Program-made: the position numbers and the translations under genes
Shown here: positions 20,301-33,690 of the stretch, piece by piece
How positions within the stretch are numbered: the stretch's first letter is position 1
Layout: the number at the start of each line of letters is the position of its first letter
The notes under the pieces: generated by a model
What the model was told of the DNA's origin: nothing
The model's database searches: none
What the model saw: the letters and a program-made list of their open reading frames with translations, nothing else
Assembly: GCA_019802505.1 (NCBI GenBank)
Contig: JAFMOC010000031.1
Coordinates: 2,910,001-2,974,000 of the forward strand
Source of the DNA: Corydoras sp. C115
Taxonomy: Eukaryota > Chordata > Actinopteri > Siluriformes > Callichthyidae
Reading direction: 5' to 3'
DNA: 64,000 bases

Positions 20301-21216
20301 TAGAAAAACATCAACATGGTCAATAATAATGCAGCCATAGGACAATGTAAAGCTCTACAGAAGCATTAACATAAATATGAATAAAGGTTAATATAATTAA
20401 TTTCACAGTGGCATGGTGCTGGAACAAAAAAAAAAAAAAAGCCCTTCCCCAAACAATTCCTACAATGCTGAAAGCATGCAGTGTCCATAATGCATGGTTA
20501 GGTGCTTGATAATGATACTGAATGCACCACCTAAATTTGTCAATTGTAAGTGGCGTCCTAAATCTTACCGCTGTGAATTTAGGATAAAAATGAATCAAAA
20601 CCTGATCTAATATTTTCAACCCAGTGTAGAGAAATGATCAAGCACTTACAGTGATACAGCCGGTGAAGGGCTGATAATAATATTCATTGACAGATTATGT
20701 TTCCTGCAAAATTACATCGAGGTCAGTGTCTCAAGTCCTTTTGGGGGAAATTGACATTTTTTGAGGATTTCGAATTGCCTGACGAGCACCGCTTCCTCAT
20801 AAGGTCATGTGGCTTTCCCATTCCCCCGGCTTAACGGGTCTGATCACTTCATATTTTTTTCAGATTCATGCTTCATGACACTGAAGGACTTCTCTAAGGC
20901 ATGATAAAGAAATGCAAATTGGAAAGCCTTAAAGCAATATAAAAGGCACAAAACAGCTCATGAATAATGTAGAGGGCTATTTTGCTACTCAAAATGAACT
21001 TTCATAGAAACTAGTTATGCATTTCTAATAGGGCTAAAGAATCCTCTGCACACACACAAAATCGTTTAAATTGCCCGGCTGCATCATTCAGTTTGGACAT
21101 TGTTTTAGTGCGTGGTGAAATGAGGATGAAGTGGGTATGCTAACTGCTTTTAATGTTTCCTACCAAACTTAAAGCTGATGCATGTGCATGCAAACATACA
21201 CCAAGCACACACACAC

Positions 21217-21221
<5 letters not shown>
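20301..21221. other. Intergenic DNA, nothing recognised
   Basis: A 15-base A-run near 20426 is the only simple repeat. The stretch 20640-20900 is free of recognised repeats. Confidence 0.5.

Positions 21222-21291
<70 letters not shown>
21222..21291. repeat. (TA)n array, left of a SINE
   Basis: About 35 TA units. It resumes at 21629 after the SINE. Confidence 0.95.
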
Positions 21292-21294
<3 letters not shown>

Positions 21295-21627
21295 TATCTT
21301 CCGCTTTGTCCTATATTAGGGTCGCGGGGGGTTCCCCATGCCCATCCAGGGGAAAACATTTCGGGCACTGGGCAGATACACCCAGGACAGGGTGCCAATC
21401 CATCGCTGGGCACACACTCACACAGACACGCACACATACACACACTATATGGGACAATTTGGAGAACTCAATTGACTTGAACCATGTTTTTGGACTGTGG
21501 GAGGAAACCGGAGAACCCGGAGGAAACGGACACGGGGAGAACATGGAAACTCCACCCAGATGGGGAATCGAACCGGGAATCCCTAGAGCTGAGAGGCGAA
21601 AGTGCTAACCACTAAGCCACCGTGCCG

Positions 21628-21628
<1 letters not shown>
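21292..21628 (-). mobile_element. DANA/mermaid-type SINE inserted in a (TA)n array
   Basis: Full length apart from a short tail and a small deletion in the core (GGAGGAAACGGACACGGGGA). The head with the complement of GCCACCGTGCCGC ends at 21628. The flanks are pure TA, so target duplications cannot be delimited. Confidence 0.9.

Positions 21629-21662
<34 letters not shown>
21629..21662. repeat. (TA)n array, right of the SINE
   Basis: Continuation of the array at 21222-21291. Confidence 0.95.
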
Positions 21663-21666
<4 letters not shown>

Positions 21667-21677
21667 CAGTATATATG

Positions 21678-21948
21678 ACACAAGGAGAACATGGAAACTT
21701 CAACCAGATTGAGATTAAAACGTGGATCCCCGGCGCTGCGAGCCGAACATGCTAATGTATATAATATATTCACACACACACACACACACACACAACTAGT
21801 CAAATATCCATAAATTCATTATCTTTTGCTTAATCCTATGCAAGTGATGCAGGTAGTTCCCCATGTCCATCGAAGAGAGAACATTAAAATCTCTGGGCAG
21901 ATACACCCAGGACAGAGCACTAATCTATTGCTGGGCACCCTCACTCAC
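21678..21948 (-). mobile_element. Two SINE fragments
   Basis: 21678-21754 keeps the core-to-head part (GAGAACATGGAAACTTCAAC). 21815-21948 keeps the tail and 3' unique part (GGGCAGATACACCCAGGACA at 21896). They lie in the wrong order to be one split copy. A (CA)n tract near 21772-21793 lies between them. Confidence 0.65.
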
Positions 21949-22041
21949 ACCACCCAAAAGATAACAGTTCTGTGATGCTCTTGATCAATAGAGAACAAAG
22001 AACCTACATGGGACAATCAAAAAAAGAAAACATATTACTAC

Positions 22042-22112
22042 AGTCAGTAACTGTAAAACTCCAAAGTCCATCTATATGGGAAGTGGAGGAAATAGACAAT
22101 GGAGCAAGAAGA
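22042..22112. mobile_element. Fragment of the fish MITE
   Basis: ACAGTCAGTAACTGTAAAAC and AATAGACAATGGAGCAAGAA match pieces at 51375-51433 and 61030-61060. Confidence 0.45.
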
Positions 22113-24322
22113 GGGTGTAGATATATATATAAATTATTTTAACAAGTTTTGTTGTCCTTGCTTTACTGGCTTAAAAGATTGTCTTTCTGTGGGAACATTA
22201 ACAGCCATTTGCTGCTATCTAAAGTATCAGTGTTTTGTGACATTCAATAACTGGGCCAAGTGTCTGGATTTGTCAGCATTTGTATGAAGGACAATGTTGG
22301 TATAAACTGATATCTAACAAGGACACAGTTCACTCTACGTGTCATTTTCCCTAAAAAGTTTCCTGGTCCTGTTTTATGATTCAACACGCTGTTCTTCATT
22401 GTCATACTAAATAATAAAAAAGAAAATAAATAGATACGCAATTACATCATCACACTTTAGTGCTAAAATGATTTTTGTACTAAAATTATAACATGAATAT
22501 GTAGAGCAGTAAAACAACTGTGTAAGTGTTTACCATAATGCTTAGATTTCCACAACTCTTTTCCCCCCTTTTCCTCCAGATATGATCAAATGGGCTTTTC
22601 TGTATGCCTTAATCTGCATGCTGTTGGCCCCCCAAGGCGATCCATGAGTCATTATGAACAGCAAGAAGGGAAATCATTGGAGAAAAGAACACACTAATAT
22701 ACCTTATCAGTCTGGCACAGCTGGGCAGGGATCGCCACAGAGGACTGCTGAGGTAAATTGCAAGGTGTGCCTCAGTGTATTAACATTCAGGTTCTTTCAA
22801 AGCGGATTGATCTCTGCCTGCTGTAATACATGCCCGTGCATTACCCCATTCGCCTTGAAAGAAAGACTTGGTACTTTTTTTTTTTTTTTTTTTTTTAAAC
22901 ACGTGGTGTATTCAAACATGGTGCTTAAGATTTGCCGCATTTAGACGCAAAACATTGCTTTTTCTTTCTCAACTTTCAAAGTTGACGCAGTGACAGCCGG
23001 CGGTTAGAACAGCTCACGTTGCCGTGACATTTACGATGTTTACTTCACATTGTTAAAGGTTTAACAGGAAAGCTAATCTACTTTGGTCAAGGTGGGTGAA
23101 ACCATACCATGCGACTACATTATCCCTTAGCGATAAAATACACATCAATCAACCTGTTTCCTCTTTGATCTCTTGCTTAACGGAATCTCTATGGAAACCA
23201 TATAGACTGGAACACAGGATGAAATTTTTTTGACGTCTATGTGCTTCCTTGCCTTTGTGCAATCACGTACTGAACATGATGAACAAAGATGTGGAGGAGT
23301 CTGAGGGGGCGATGGAGTTATAAATCTTGACCTTTGCTTTCAAAGCATGCAGCCTTCGTGGCCTTGGTTCAACCTGGAGTAGCAGACTGGCATTCAAAAC
23401 CAACTGCCCCTTAGGCGTGATGAGCTGAGGGAAAGATTGCGGAAAAAAAAGGTAAACATGAAAGTCAGATTTAATGCTCTCGAGGCCGTATATTACAGAT
23501 GGTATACTATGGATATATTGATACATATACTGGTTAAGGCTCATGCAAGCCATGTGTACATGTCACTGTGTGATTTGGCCTACTCTAATGCCATAGGGAT
23601 AAAAAGGGATGTATGAATTCTTTGTACTCCTATCTGTATTTCCAAATGTCAATGAGTGCTGTGATCAGATGTATTGTGTGGGTGTACAAAGGCTAATAAG
23701 TGGATTGAGGTGGGGAGAAAAAATATCAGTGTTTGATACATGGAAGCCATCCGACAGGCTACATTGCTTTTCTGATTTGCCATGCAGTTGCAGATTGTCA
23801 CAGATGAGTCAATTGCCAGACTGTAAGGTTGCTCGGTGAGATCAGCTAAAGGGATTGAATGACTGCTGCCTCAAAACGAATTGCCGAGCATAGGTCACCT
23901 TGGTGAGGATCCCGGTAAAGTAGGAATGTTTGTCTGTCATGAAGTCAAGGTTTATAGAGACCATGCAGGGGATCTATGCTGTGTCGCCAGGGCTATGATG
24001 AGGTCACAGGGTGAAAGAAGACTGATAGCAATGATCCATTTGACCTGATGTCTACCTCCACACATACAAGACTAAAATATTACATATCGACTGAGCTGGT
24101 GGGTTTATTGTATCTTGTGGACCTATTATTTGTTCTGCTTTTAGAAGTAAGGGTATTTGTTAGAGATGGTCTAATGAGCTTTGCATTGACTGAAAAGTAT
24201 TGACATGAGACCAATAATGGCACGACCAGAACACTTCCGTATGTATTGTCCAGCTCGCGCTTGTAGTTGGAGCAGTGTAGGTCGACTGGCATTGCTCAGA
24301 AAGACTAAAGCAAAAAGTTCCA
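22113..24322. other. Intergenic DNA, no gene recognised
   Basis: Contains a 22-base T-run (22875-22896). The open frames of 60-96 codons show no domain. Otherwise unique sequence. Confidence 0.5.
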
Positions 24323-24408
24323 TTTTATTATCTTCTATTCAATCTTCTACTAGGGTCAAGGGGTGGGGGGGGTACCAATTGTCCATTCAGTGAAGAACAC
24401 ACTCACTC

Positions 24409-24411
<3 letters not shown>
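24323..24411 (-). mobile_element. SINE tail fragment
   Basis: Keeps ATTATCTTCTATTCAATCTT and ACTAGGGTCAAGGGG from the 3' end of the DANA/mermaid-type SINE, truncated by the adjoining TA array. Confidence 0.55.

Positions 24412-24482
<71 letters not shown>
24412..24482. repeat. (TA)n array
   Basis: About 35 TA units next to a SINE fragment. Confidence 0.95.
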
Positions 24483-24485
<3 letters not shown>

Positions 24486-26914
24486 GTATTAAATATGTAA
24501 TATAGAACTGTAAGCTGTATTTCAAACTGTATTTCACATCATAAAAATGATATACTACAGTTATACAATACATGTCTAAAGGATTGCATAATGTTTAAGT
24601 ATGTGACATCAACGAGGCATTACAGAATCTGCTGCTGATTCCTCTAACAATTGCACAGCTTAATAAGAATGAGCAACCATGACTGTCCTCGTCGTTGCAT
24701 TTGAATAAGGAATTTTAATGATTTGACATGTGGTCTTACCGCTTGTCCGTGTCGCCACCACATGTAACAACTGGTTTCTGTGACTGCACAGAACAGAATC
24801 AATTTGTCGTGTGCATGCATAACTAATACAATACAGTGTTCGACTGTTGATCTGAAGAAAACATCCATAAGCAATTGCTATGGTTTCTTATACAATCTCA
24901 ATTTCCAAAAAGTGGATACACTTTTTATATATTAATTGTAATTTTTAAATTCACATCATTTAACATTACAAAAGAGAAAAATGGTTAATATAGAGAAACC
25001 TAAATTAAATGTCATTTTATCGACTTCAGTTCTTATTGCATTTTCAGAATGTGTCTCAAATGTTCTGGATATGAGCGTTGTATATAACAGGGCTGTATGA
25101 ATTATGTGTACTCCTGACCACTATCCCCTCCTTGGGTCATCTGCATATCATCTCCAATCATCTCAACTTTTTTTTTAGGCATTAATATAAAAATCCAAGA
25201 AACACAAGAAAAAAAATCTAACAAATGCAACACTGAATGCTGTAAAATACAGAAACAGTCTTATGCAACAGTCTTATTCTAAGTGAGCCTGGTCAAAGCA
25301 TGGTTTATGGCTTTTCTAATGAAATACTAGATAGCAGATCCTCAATGAAGAACAAACTAATGTACATTTTAATTCACAGTTATATACCGGATGGAACTTA
25401 CTGAATTTAAGTTTATCATAAACACATTTAGTATTTATCTTATTTATTCACAAGCATTAAAGTTCTCTATACAGGATATGGTTGCATTAGACCTTAAGTA
25501 TTTATAAAGCCACGTCTTTAAGCTTGAAAACGGAATTCTGGGTGAAAAGTCAGGGCAGTTTTTGAAGGTGCACTCAAACAAGGCAGACTGAATATTATGA
25601 GTGGGACCTGGCACTATCTGCCACACCGCACTGTCTCATCTAGATGGAGTTGACATCACCTGTCTTTGCATAGGAAGGTCACAGAATTGATTTCAAATAA
25701 ATTTTTATGTGCTGAAGATACCGATCTTAATGACTAGCCCTTGTAAGGTCAGGGATTAGACTGGCCGTGGTGCTAACAAAAGCAGGTGAAGGAAATTGCA
25801 TATATAAGTGAAGGCTCCCCATCAAATAAGTCCCAGCCTGTGGTTGTCACGTGTGTGAAATGTCAATGATGGCCTTTGCTTTGTAGTTTAATCATATATC
25901 GGATGACTAAATGCATACATGCAAACACACACACGCATAACAAGACACACACATGACACCGCGAAAAAAAAAAATTTGATAAGATATTCTCTCTGAAGTC
26001 TGCTCCTATGGGTGAAACAAAGCAAGTATCATCAGGACAGTGAAAAAAACCCGTCTTTATTTTGCCCTGGTAATCTCGCCCAGATGGTCCAGTGTTTGAT
26101 GTTCCAATCACGTTTTGTTGCGTTTTCACAGCCTTGAATGAGCTGTGTACACAACCACTGTTTGATGAGGAAAATTGAAGGCAGGCCTTGTAAACTGTAA
26201 GTGCCTGATGCAAAAGACAGAGCTTGACTGAGGCAGTCTGCGCAGGTCTTTTTTTTCTGTCGTCGACACCAGGTTGTGAACCGAGCCCTCCACAGACAGA
26301 CAATGCATAATGACTGTGTTATGAGGCGGGATGACGACGGCAGGGCAACTTATGGATAAGAGGCGAGATGGCATGAGGGAACAGACTTGGGTTTCCATGG
26401 ATGACACAATTTCTCTTCAGGGTTTTCTGTGTAATTTAGGCTGAGCGATGCTCCTCCTCTGACAATTGAAACGAAGGCTCTATGTAATTAACCTAGAAAT
26501 AGGCTGACACCCTAACTCAACCCCATGCTCGGCATAACACTGTCATCATCTTTGCAACAATTCAATTTCATACTTCCCCCATTGTTCTTTTAAATAAGCA
26601 GTTTAATCGAATCAGAATTAGGCACAAACCACTTAGGGGGTCAGGCTTTCAAATGGCAATATCCCGCACTAGATATTCGTAAGCTGCCCCTAAGTCAGTC
26701 GCCATATATTTGGCTATTCCCGCACCCTGGGCAACACCTTCCATTTTTGTACACACATTTATATGCATGTAATATTATTTAAAGGATGTATGGGTGCTAC
26801 ATCAGTTTCCAATTCCTACAGGGAGCATCATATGAGACTACCTATGCCCAGAAATGCCCCTGCACAGCATACAACATTTGCATTTGCCAATTTACTTTTA
26901 CATTTGAAACATTT
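24483..26914. other. Intergenic DNA, no gene recognised
   Basis: A 146-codon minus-strand open frame at 25863-26303 ends in a translated CA repeat and has no recognisable domain. No repeat family was recognised. Confidence 0.45.
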
Positions 26915-27015
26915 ACAATTACATTTGCTCATTTAGCAGATAATTTTATCTAAAGCGACTTACAAAGCAAGCACAGGGTTGGTCACACCATCCCTGGAGC
27001 AATGAGGGTTAATGG
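26915..27015 (-). mobile_element. 3' part of the second tRNA-SINE family
   Basis: Reverse complement of the 3' end seen at 3351-3558: TCATTTAGCAGATAATTTTA, then AAAGCGACTTACAAAGCAAG. The head is missing. Confidence 0.55.
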
Positions 27016-29397
27016 AAACTGTAATGGTAAAATAGTCCAGTAATGTGCTATCTTATGTTAAACCCCTAAATAAACTTAAATCTTCGTTAAAGCAAAACAT
27101 TTCAGATCAAGTTCTATACCCAACACTAATAATGGGATACCATCTATATATAATGTAATTTTTTAGATTGTACATTAAGTATACAATACATCCAGCTTGG
27201 TTATAACTTTTATTTCTCCATTTCATCCTTACTTTAAGACAAACATCACCATAGTACTACAGTGGAGAGGTATAGAGCAGATTAACATGATTGGGGCTCA
27301 GCCCTTTACTTCCAATTAAGTGGAATAACAATAAAAAGAGATAAAAGTAATGTCTGGGGAATTATGTGCTTTTTGGCACAGGTTCAAGTAATGACCTTTG
27401 TGTTTGAATCTAGAACTGGCTCGTTTTACAAAGCAAAGTCCATTAACAAAGTCTGTCTTTTAAGTTTTTTTTTTGAAAACTCCAAACTGGTCCTGGGATT
27501 TCTAACCTCAACTCATTTAACACATCTGGAATGTATCATTTTTCCGGGACTGCATGGAGACCAAATCCCCAATATCATCCGCACAAATGATATAACTCCC
27601 ATGGTTTTTGATGCGATGCCACAGTGCCCGGCGTTAAATAAACTTTGAGTTATATATTGTATAAACATATATAGCACAGTCCAAAGGTCTGAGATCATAC
27701 TGAACATCTGGGATGTCTTGCCATTTATCATGGAAATAAACAAGTTTAGACCACCTCATGTTTTGTATAGAGAAAGAGGAAAACGAGGTATTTGTTTAGT
27801 TCAACTTTGATTATTTCCTGGTTTAAGAATGAATAATTATGAGCTTCATGAAGATTCAAGTGATTACATTTCACTGTATAATTTTACGACTGCAGCTTCA
27901 TGCCAACGTTTGGGCACCCCACCCTGTTTTTTTTACTTTCTAGGCAAAAATTTATGGGAATAAAATTATTTATAGGGAAAACTTATGAATATTTTAATAT
28001 ATGACACCAATTTATTAATTCAATGAACACATTAGGTAATAAAAATAAAATATAAAATATAAAATATAAAAAAATGCTGCAAATTTCAAATTTCATATTC
28101 ATTTCATATTCTATAATACAAATGATCTAGCAATTTTATATATTTACACATACATGAAATACATACATAAAAAATATACATATTTATATACAAAATATAT
28201 TGTTGGATCATAACACCAGCTAGCATATAGTATGTCTAAAATGATTAGCTTGATATGGAGATAATAGTCTTCTCATAAAGAGGAAAAAAAAAAACTGTCG
28301 TCATGATGTATTCTTTATTTAGTAAAGGTCGCTAAAGTTCAACTAATTCAATAAGTGTCGTACCTGAACCTGAAATCCTGGCTACAGGTGCAGTGCGTTT
28401 AGCTCCACTGTGCTGGTGTTACAATTAGGAGACCTACTTTTCATGGTCTACAGAGACCATATGTCTTTTTAGACATCACTAACCTCTATCATGAATATTT
28501 TAGTTTAAAATAATGTTCTAATTTACTCCAAGGAAAAATCACATCAGGAGAACCTTTCCAAACAGCCTTTAATGTCTTTTAAATGAAGCATCGAACAGAT
28601 GTTCCTAGATAAATATCACACTTGTCATCTTCTAGTTATCCGGCTTAAGGTAAGACAATCTGCAAACTGTAGAAATGAAAACTGAATTTCATGCTGTATA
28701 TAAAACTGACAGGATTTCACTTTCATTTTCTACAGAGCTGCAGTAAAGGCTGAAGTTTTCCATCATACCATCAGTATGATAGTGATTAATGAAGCCATCC
28801 GTGGAATGCGGTCATCGGTGTTCCCCCTTACTTGGAGCACACCTATTCACTTAAAAAGATCAAGGTGAATGAACATTGATCTAAATCCAACACAAGTTTG
28901 TGTGACTGAATAAAGTGAAAGAATGAGTGTGACCACTAGCACCAGACCGGGTGGATTATCAGGCTTTTTAAATGAACAGACAGTGCTCTATCCAGAATGG
29001 CACGTATTGTTTGGTCTGCAGAACCGCCAGCTATCCTGTTACCCTGAAAAAGGCATAAACAAAGTGCAGACGTAGTGCAATAAGTTGCATCCCTCTATCA
29101 GCTGCAGAATGCCTCTTATTGATTTCATGCCTCGGGCCCATAGATGGGACAGCTGGGAGTCATCAACTGGGACAAGATGTTCTAACTGTTAACCAGAAAG
29201 AAGCTTGGCAGGTTTCAAAGATTGATCATAAAAATACTTTAGTTATTGAGATCTCATATTTAAAGCAACAAAAAAAGTCTGAATTTCAAATACATCTTTT
29301 TTTTCCATCTCCAAGGAGGAAATGTTTCAGGGCATGTTGGATATTTTTCCACAGTATTGATAGATGGAACATTAAAGTGTTCTTGTCCACTGATCTA
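27016..29397. other. Intergenic DNA, no gene recognised
   Basis: Contains AT-rich satellite-like text at 28040-28075 (TATAAAA repeats). Around 27660-27930 phrases such as CAGTCCAAAGGTCTGAGA and TTTGGGCACCCCACC resemble ends of old DNA transposons, too weak to classify. Confidence 0.4.
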
Positions 29398-29688
29398 GTG
29401 TGGCATAGTAGTTAGAATGTCTGTCTCTCAGCACTGGGAATCCAGGTTTGAATCCTGATTCTGAGTGGACTTTCCATGTTCTCTCTACGTCCACATGGGT
29501 TTTCTAAAGGTTCTACGGTTTCCACCCACAGTCCAAAAACATGGATTTGAGGTGAATTGACTGCTATAAATTACCCCTATATGTATATAGTGTGTGTGCC
29601 CAGCACTAAATTGACGCCAGTGCCCAAAACATTCTCCCTTGGATATGCATGGGGAACCCCTTGTGATCCTAGTATACAATTAAGCAGA
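29398..29688 (+). mobile_element. DANA/mermaid-type SINE, diverged
   Basis: Head with GGCATAGTAGTTAGAATGTC, core with CACAGTCCAAAAACATGGAT at 29526, and 3' part with GGATATGCATGGGGAACCCC. The tail is lost. Confidence 0.8.
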
Positions 29689-30377
29689 AGCCCCTATCTG
29701 AATTGTGTGATGTATGACTGTAAACATGAATGTGTGCAGTAATGGAATAGCGCTTTGTCCAGATTGTTAACTTAAATTAACACAATTTCTAAATGGCATC
29801 TCATGTTTATTTTAAGGAATGAATGACTGAGGAACCCACAAGTACAAAGCCCAATAACAAAAAACAAGCAAACTTGAAATAATGACTGCCATTTCAGGAG
29901 AAGAGTCATTGTTGTTTTCAAGCATTAATTAATTAGTCAATTCACTGAAGCTTAAACCCTTCAAGTTCTTCTTGAAATACAATAAAATGTGATTATAAAT
30001 CCAAAAAGAACAGAAACTTTCAGATATAAACAAGATAAAAACAAAAGGGTAAAATAAAACACATGTTGCAAATACTGACGCTCTCTGTGGAGTTTTATTT
30101 GTTACTAATACATGGGGCTCGAGATGACCAAATAAACTTAGTAGCTGAAATGTCAGACTTTTATTCAACAACATGGCTGGATTTATCTACCCAGCAACTA
30201 AAACGTTCTCCCATGGATGGGCACCCTTCTTGGCCACCAATCATTGGTGTTGCTGCTCACCCATATAGAGGTACAGAATCTTTTTACAACTGGTAGTTGT
30301 AAAGAGTATATAAACCTCTGCAAGTTCCCAAAGAGTAAGTGTGTGGAATGACTTATACCCTTATTTTTAAGAAGAAG

Positions 30378-30398
30378 AAAAAAAAAAAAAAAAAAAAA
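30378..30398. repeat. Poly-A run
   Basis: 21-base A tract, preceded by GAAGAAG. Confidence 0.9.
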
Positions 30399-30443
30399 GG
30401 TTTTCAAATTTGAAATATGCAGAATGACAGCAATCATTGTTTA

Positions 30444-30665
30444 TCGTGGTAGCTCTGTGGTTTTAGTGTTGGGTCATCAATCTGAATGCTGGGGGTTCAA
30501 ACCCAGAGTCCACTACATGTTGCCAATGTGGGCCTTTAACCAAGGCACTAAAATCTCATGGCTTGTGGGCTAGACTTGTTTCCTCACCCAAAATCGAGTT
30601 GGGATACTTATAAGTTGCTTTGGATAAAAGCATCTGCAAAATGATGTAACAGAATGTAATGTAAT
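30444..30665 (+). mobile_element. tRNA-derived SINE (second family), diverged
   Basis: Same family as 3351-3558: head TCGTGGTAGCTCTGTGG, B-box-like GGTTCAAACCC, 3' end TAAAAGCATCTGCAAAATGA and tail AATGTAATGTAA. Confidence 0.7.
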
Positions 30666-31813
30666 CAATGTAAAAAAACATTCATGTTAAGCGTGAATTG
30701 GTCCCATTGTTCAAAAGTATGATTAAAAATGGATCGTCTGTTCTACGACCTCCATTTGTTTTACAGAATGAAATCGATTCCCAGTGCAGGGAAACTTTGT
30801 TTTCAAAGAGGTTTACCTTTTTTCCTGTTTACAGACGAGCGTCTTTATTGCGCTTCCAAGTTGTGCCCTCCAGCTTGCGAGTGCAATAATGGTGACTGTT
30901 CTCAATTTTTGTTGAATTAATGGCTTGTGTTTGAAGTGTGCTTTTCTTGGGAATGACAGTGGCCATGCGAACACAAAGTTGGTGCAAAGATTTGCATAAA
31001 TGCCCCCAGTCCAGTGCATTCTGAACAAATTGTGGCTGGAGAGGAATTAGGGCGGGAGCCTCGCAGGGGAAGGTGAACCTCGACTTGTCTCGGCACAAAA
31101 GAAAGAAATCTGACTTGGCTGGTAAACAGAACCCCGAGGCACTTCTTTCCTTCTACTTGCACATTGCTCAGGACCAGCCGTTGTCCCACTGCTGTTTCTA
31201 ATAGCATCGGCTCATGGAAATTTGCATAAAAAATGCCAATAGGAGTAAATAAAAAATACATAACTAGATATGATGAGACGAGGCTGCATGGGGAAGATGT
31301 CTTAAGAATGAGTCCTCCCGGCACACTTGTCGCACATTTCTCAGCTTTCACCAAACCACAACTCCCATATTATGAGTATCATTTTCAGGTTCAGACAATT
31401 GGAAAAAGTACAACTAGTGTGATAGTGTATAAGCTTGATTGCAGCACTTTTTTTGTACGAGAGTGAGTTTTTGTTTTGTCAGGCGTAGCTCCAAGGCTGA
31501 TTTCCAGAACGTAAAAGGCCCTGAAGCAAATCTGCTGCAACAACAACAACAACAAAAAAGAATAAGCTAAAAAAACAAACCCTTCGCGTCTACTTAGCCA
31601 CAATGCCAGTGTTTTTAATTAGAAACAAGTTATTATTTCTCATAAATAAAGATGTTCTTTTCCCCTACTGTATTCTACTACTACTTCATTTGTATGAAAG
31701 TGTGTATACATTAATTGCTCAGTTCAAACACAATGTATCTTTTTTAAAGTTCTTAGGACTGCCTTTCTTTATTTGCAGAGTGGCACTGAAAGAAATTTAA
31801 ACTTGGCTCATTC
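30666..31813. other. Intergenic DNA; a GC-richer unique patch at about 30.9-31.23 kb
   Basis: No exon recognised. The patch has more CpG than its surroundings, no repeat, and an octamer-like ATTTGCATA near 31219. It is a possible regulatory element only by these indirect signs. Confidence 0.35.
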
Positions 31814-32116
31814 CATCTCATTATCTTCCGCTTAATCCTTTACTAGGTTCGCAGAGAGGGTTCTCCATGCCCAACTAGGGGAGAATGTTATGGGTGTTGG
31901 GCAGATACACCCAGGACAATGTGGGCACAGAATATATGTGGGCCATTTAGAGCAGCCAATTCACTTTGAATCTATGTTTTTGAACTGTGGGAGGAAACCG
32001 GAGAACCAAGAGGAAACCTACGCAGACACAGGAAGAACATGGAAACTCCACCTTGATTGGGATTTGAACCTGGATCCCCAGCACTCAGAGGTGGATGTGC
32101 TAACCACCTTGCCGCT
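31814..32116 (-). mobile_element. DANA/mermaid-type SINE, diverged
   Basis: From tail (CTCATTATCTTCCGCTTAAT) to head (GCTAACCACCTTGCCGC). It lacks the GT-rich spacer and part of the 3' unique segment. Confidence 0.85.
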
Positions 32117-32222
32117 GTTCTACCCACAAACCTGTTAAAAGAGATAGTATAGCTGCTCTTGCAAAACAAGAACCTTCTCCACACTCTGAATCTAGTGTGT
32201 AGTGAAGTGATGTTCAGTAGAT

Positions 32223-32378
32223 GTGCATGTCCCTCTGTGTTTCTTCGGGTTCTGCAGTTTCCTCCCACAATCTAAAAACATGGATTCAAGGTGAATTGGC
32301 TTCCTTGGTGAGTATGTGCCCAGCGATGGATTGGCACCCTGATCTCTCCTGGGTGTATATGCCCAGTGCCAGATTTTT
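32223..32378 (+). mobile_element. SINE fragment, core and 3' part
   Basis: Starts in the core (TTTCTTCGGGTTCTGCAGTT) and runs to the 3' part; the tRNA-like head is absent. Opposite orientation to the copy just to its left. Confidence 0.7.
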
Positions 32379-33599
32379 CAGTATGAACAGAAAAACACCC
32401 TGAATTTAAATCATTTTTGAGAACTTTTCCAGTGTGTAGTTCCTCTCAAATAAATTCCTAAAACTGTTTGCTTCAAAAGCACCTTTAGTTTTAATGAATG
32501 GTGCTGTAACTGATATGGCACAAACCCATTTTAACACTAACACTACGCCTCCAACTTACTGGTAGCAGTTTTGCAAAGACCTTTTTCTTTTTCAGTATCA
32601 CAAGGCCTCTGCACAAATTCAGCTAAATTCATCTTAAGGACGACCTGCATCATCATTTATGATGCATCATTTTACATCAGAATCTACCCGACCTTACGAA
32701 AGCCATTTTAATTGCATAGGCTCAAGTCCCATAGAGATACACTTAAAAATTTCAAGGCAATCCTTTTTAGAACAGTAATGGCCTTTAGGCTTATTGCATA
32801 AATAAGAAGCCATTTGTCAATACATTTTATATATAACATAATTTGAAGCAAATTTGAATATACCCCAAACTGAACATAAAATATCCCAGCTTTGTTATAT
32901 AATTGAGTTCAATTTGTCACTTTAACATAAGCTGCTATTCATTATTAGTCATTAATTTGAATTTGATAGTGTAAGTATGTGTAATGATGGTTACTGTTTA
33001 TAGAGGCAGAGTTTGCCAAGTTTGCTAATAGCCTACAATGAAAGGTTAACAAGCATCGCTAATTGCCAACAAGTCTATTTATTGTACAACCCCTACTTCA
33101 AGGGGACAGTAGCAGTAATTTTGAAGTGTTACAGCCCAGTTAGTTTTTAAAGGCTGCCAAACGTGTACAGTGGCTAAAATACATTCATTCACATGCCATT
33201 ATGGCAACATGCCCCATTGTCTCTTCCTCTGTACGTAAATATGAAATATCTCTACTCACAACCACTTTCCATGAATCCATGCTGCCAGTCACATGGTAGA
33301 GATAAGACAGAACATTCACAAACCACCCCTGACTCACCTCCATGTTTTGCAGCAGGGGTATTATTCTTCTTGTCATAACCCTCACCTACTTGACCAAGAC
33401 AAATCACTGACCCACATGACCAAATAGTTCTAGGTTGATTTCCTCACGATGTAGAACTGTATCTCAGAACTCTGCAGGCCTATCCAAATTCTGTCTGCTA
33501 TATCCTCGTCCACTCTTTACATGCTTCTTGAGTGTCTGCATACATATAGAAAGAGTCAGACTCCTAGTGCATATTTCAGAAACATGTTTTTTTCCCTCC
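32379..33599. other. Intergenic DNA, nothing recognised
   Basis: AT-rich unique sequence without exon-like frames. Confidence 0.5.
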
Positions 33600-33690
33600 T
33601 GCATAATTCAATCCTTTTCTCATGACAAGCTACCAGCCAAAAGTGCTTAGAGTAATCAGTGTCTACCAGCTGGGTGTGTACCCATTGACT
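33600..33690 (-). repeat. Unnamed dispersed repeat, copy 1
   Basis: On the minus strand CACACCCAGCTGGTAGACAC is followed by TGATTACTCTAAGC and TTTTGGCTGGTA. A copy in the opposite orientation lies at 38405-38490. Both translate in one frame to HTQLVDTDYSK, but neither frame extends into a recognisable protein. Confidence 0.65.

Noticed and set aside
21153..21608. 151-codon open frame
   Set aside because: Runs through the TA array and the SINE; repetitive translation.
25863..26303. 146-codon minus-strand open frame
   Set aside because: Ends in a translated CA tract and shows no recognisable domain.
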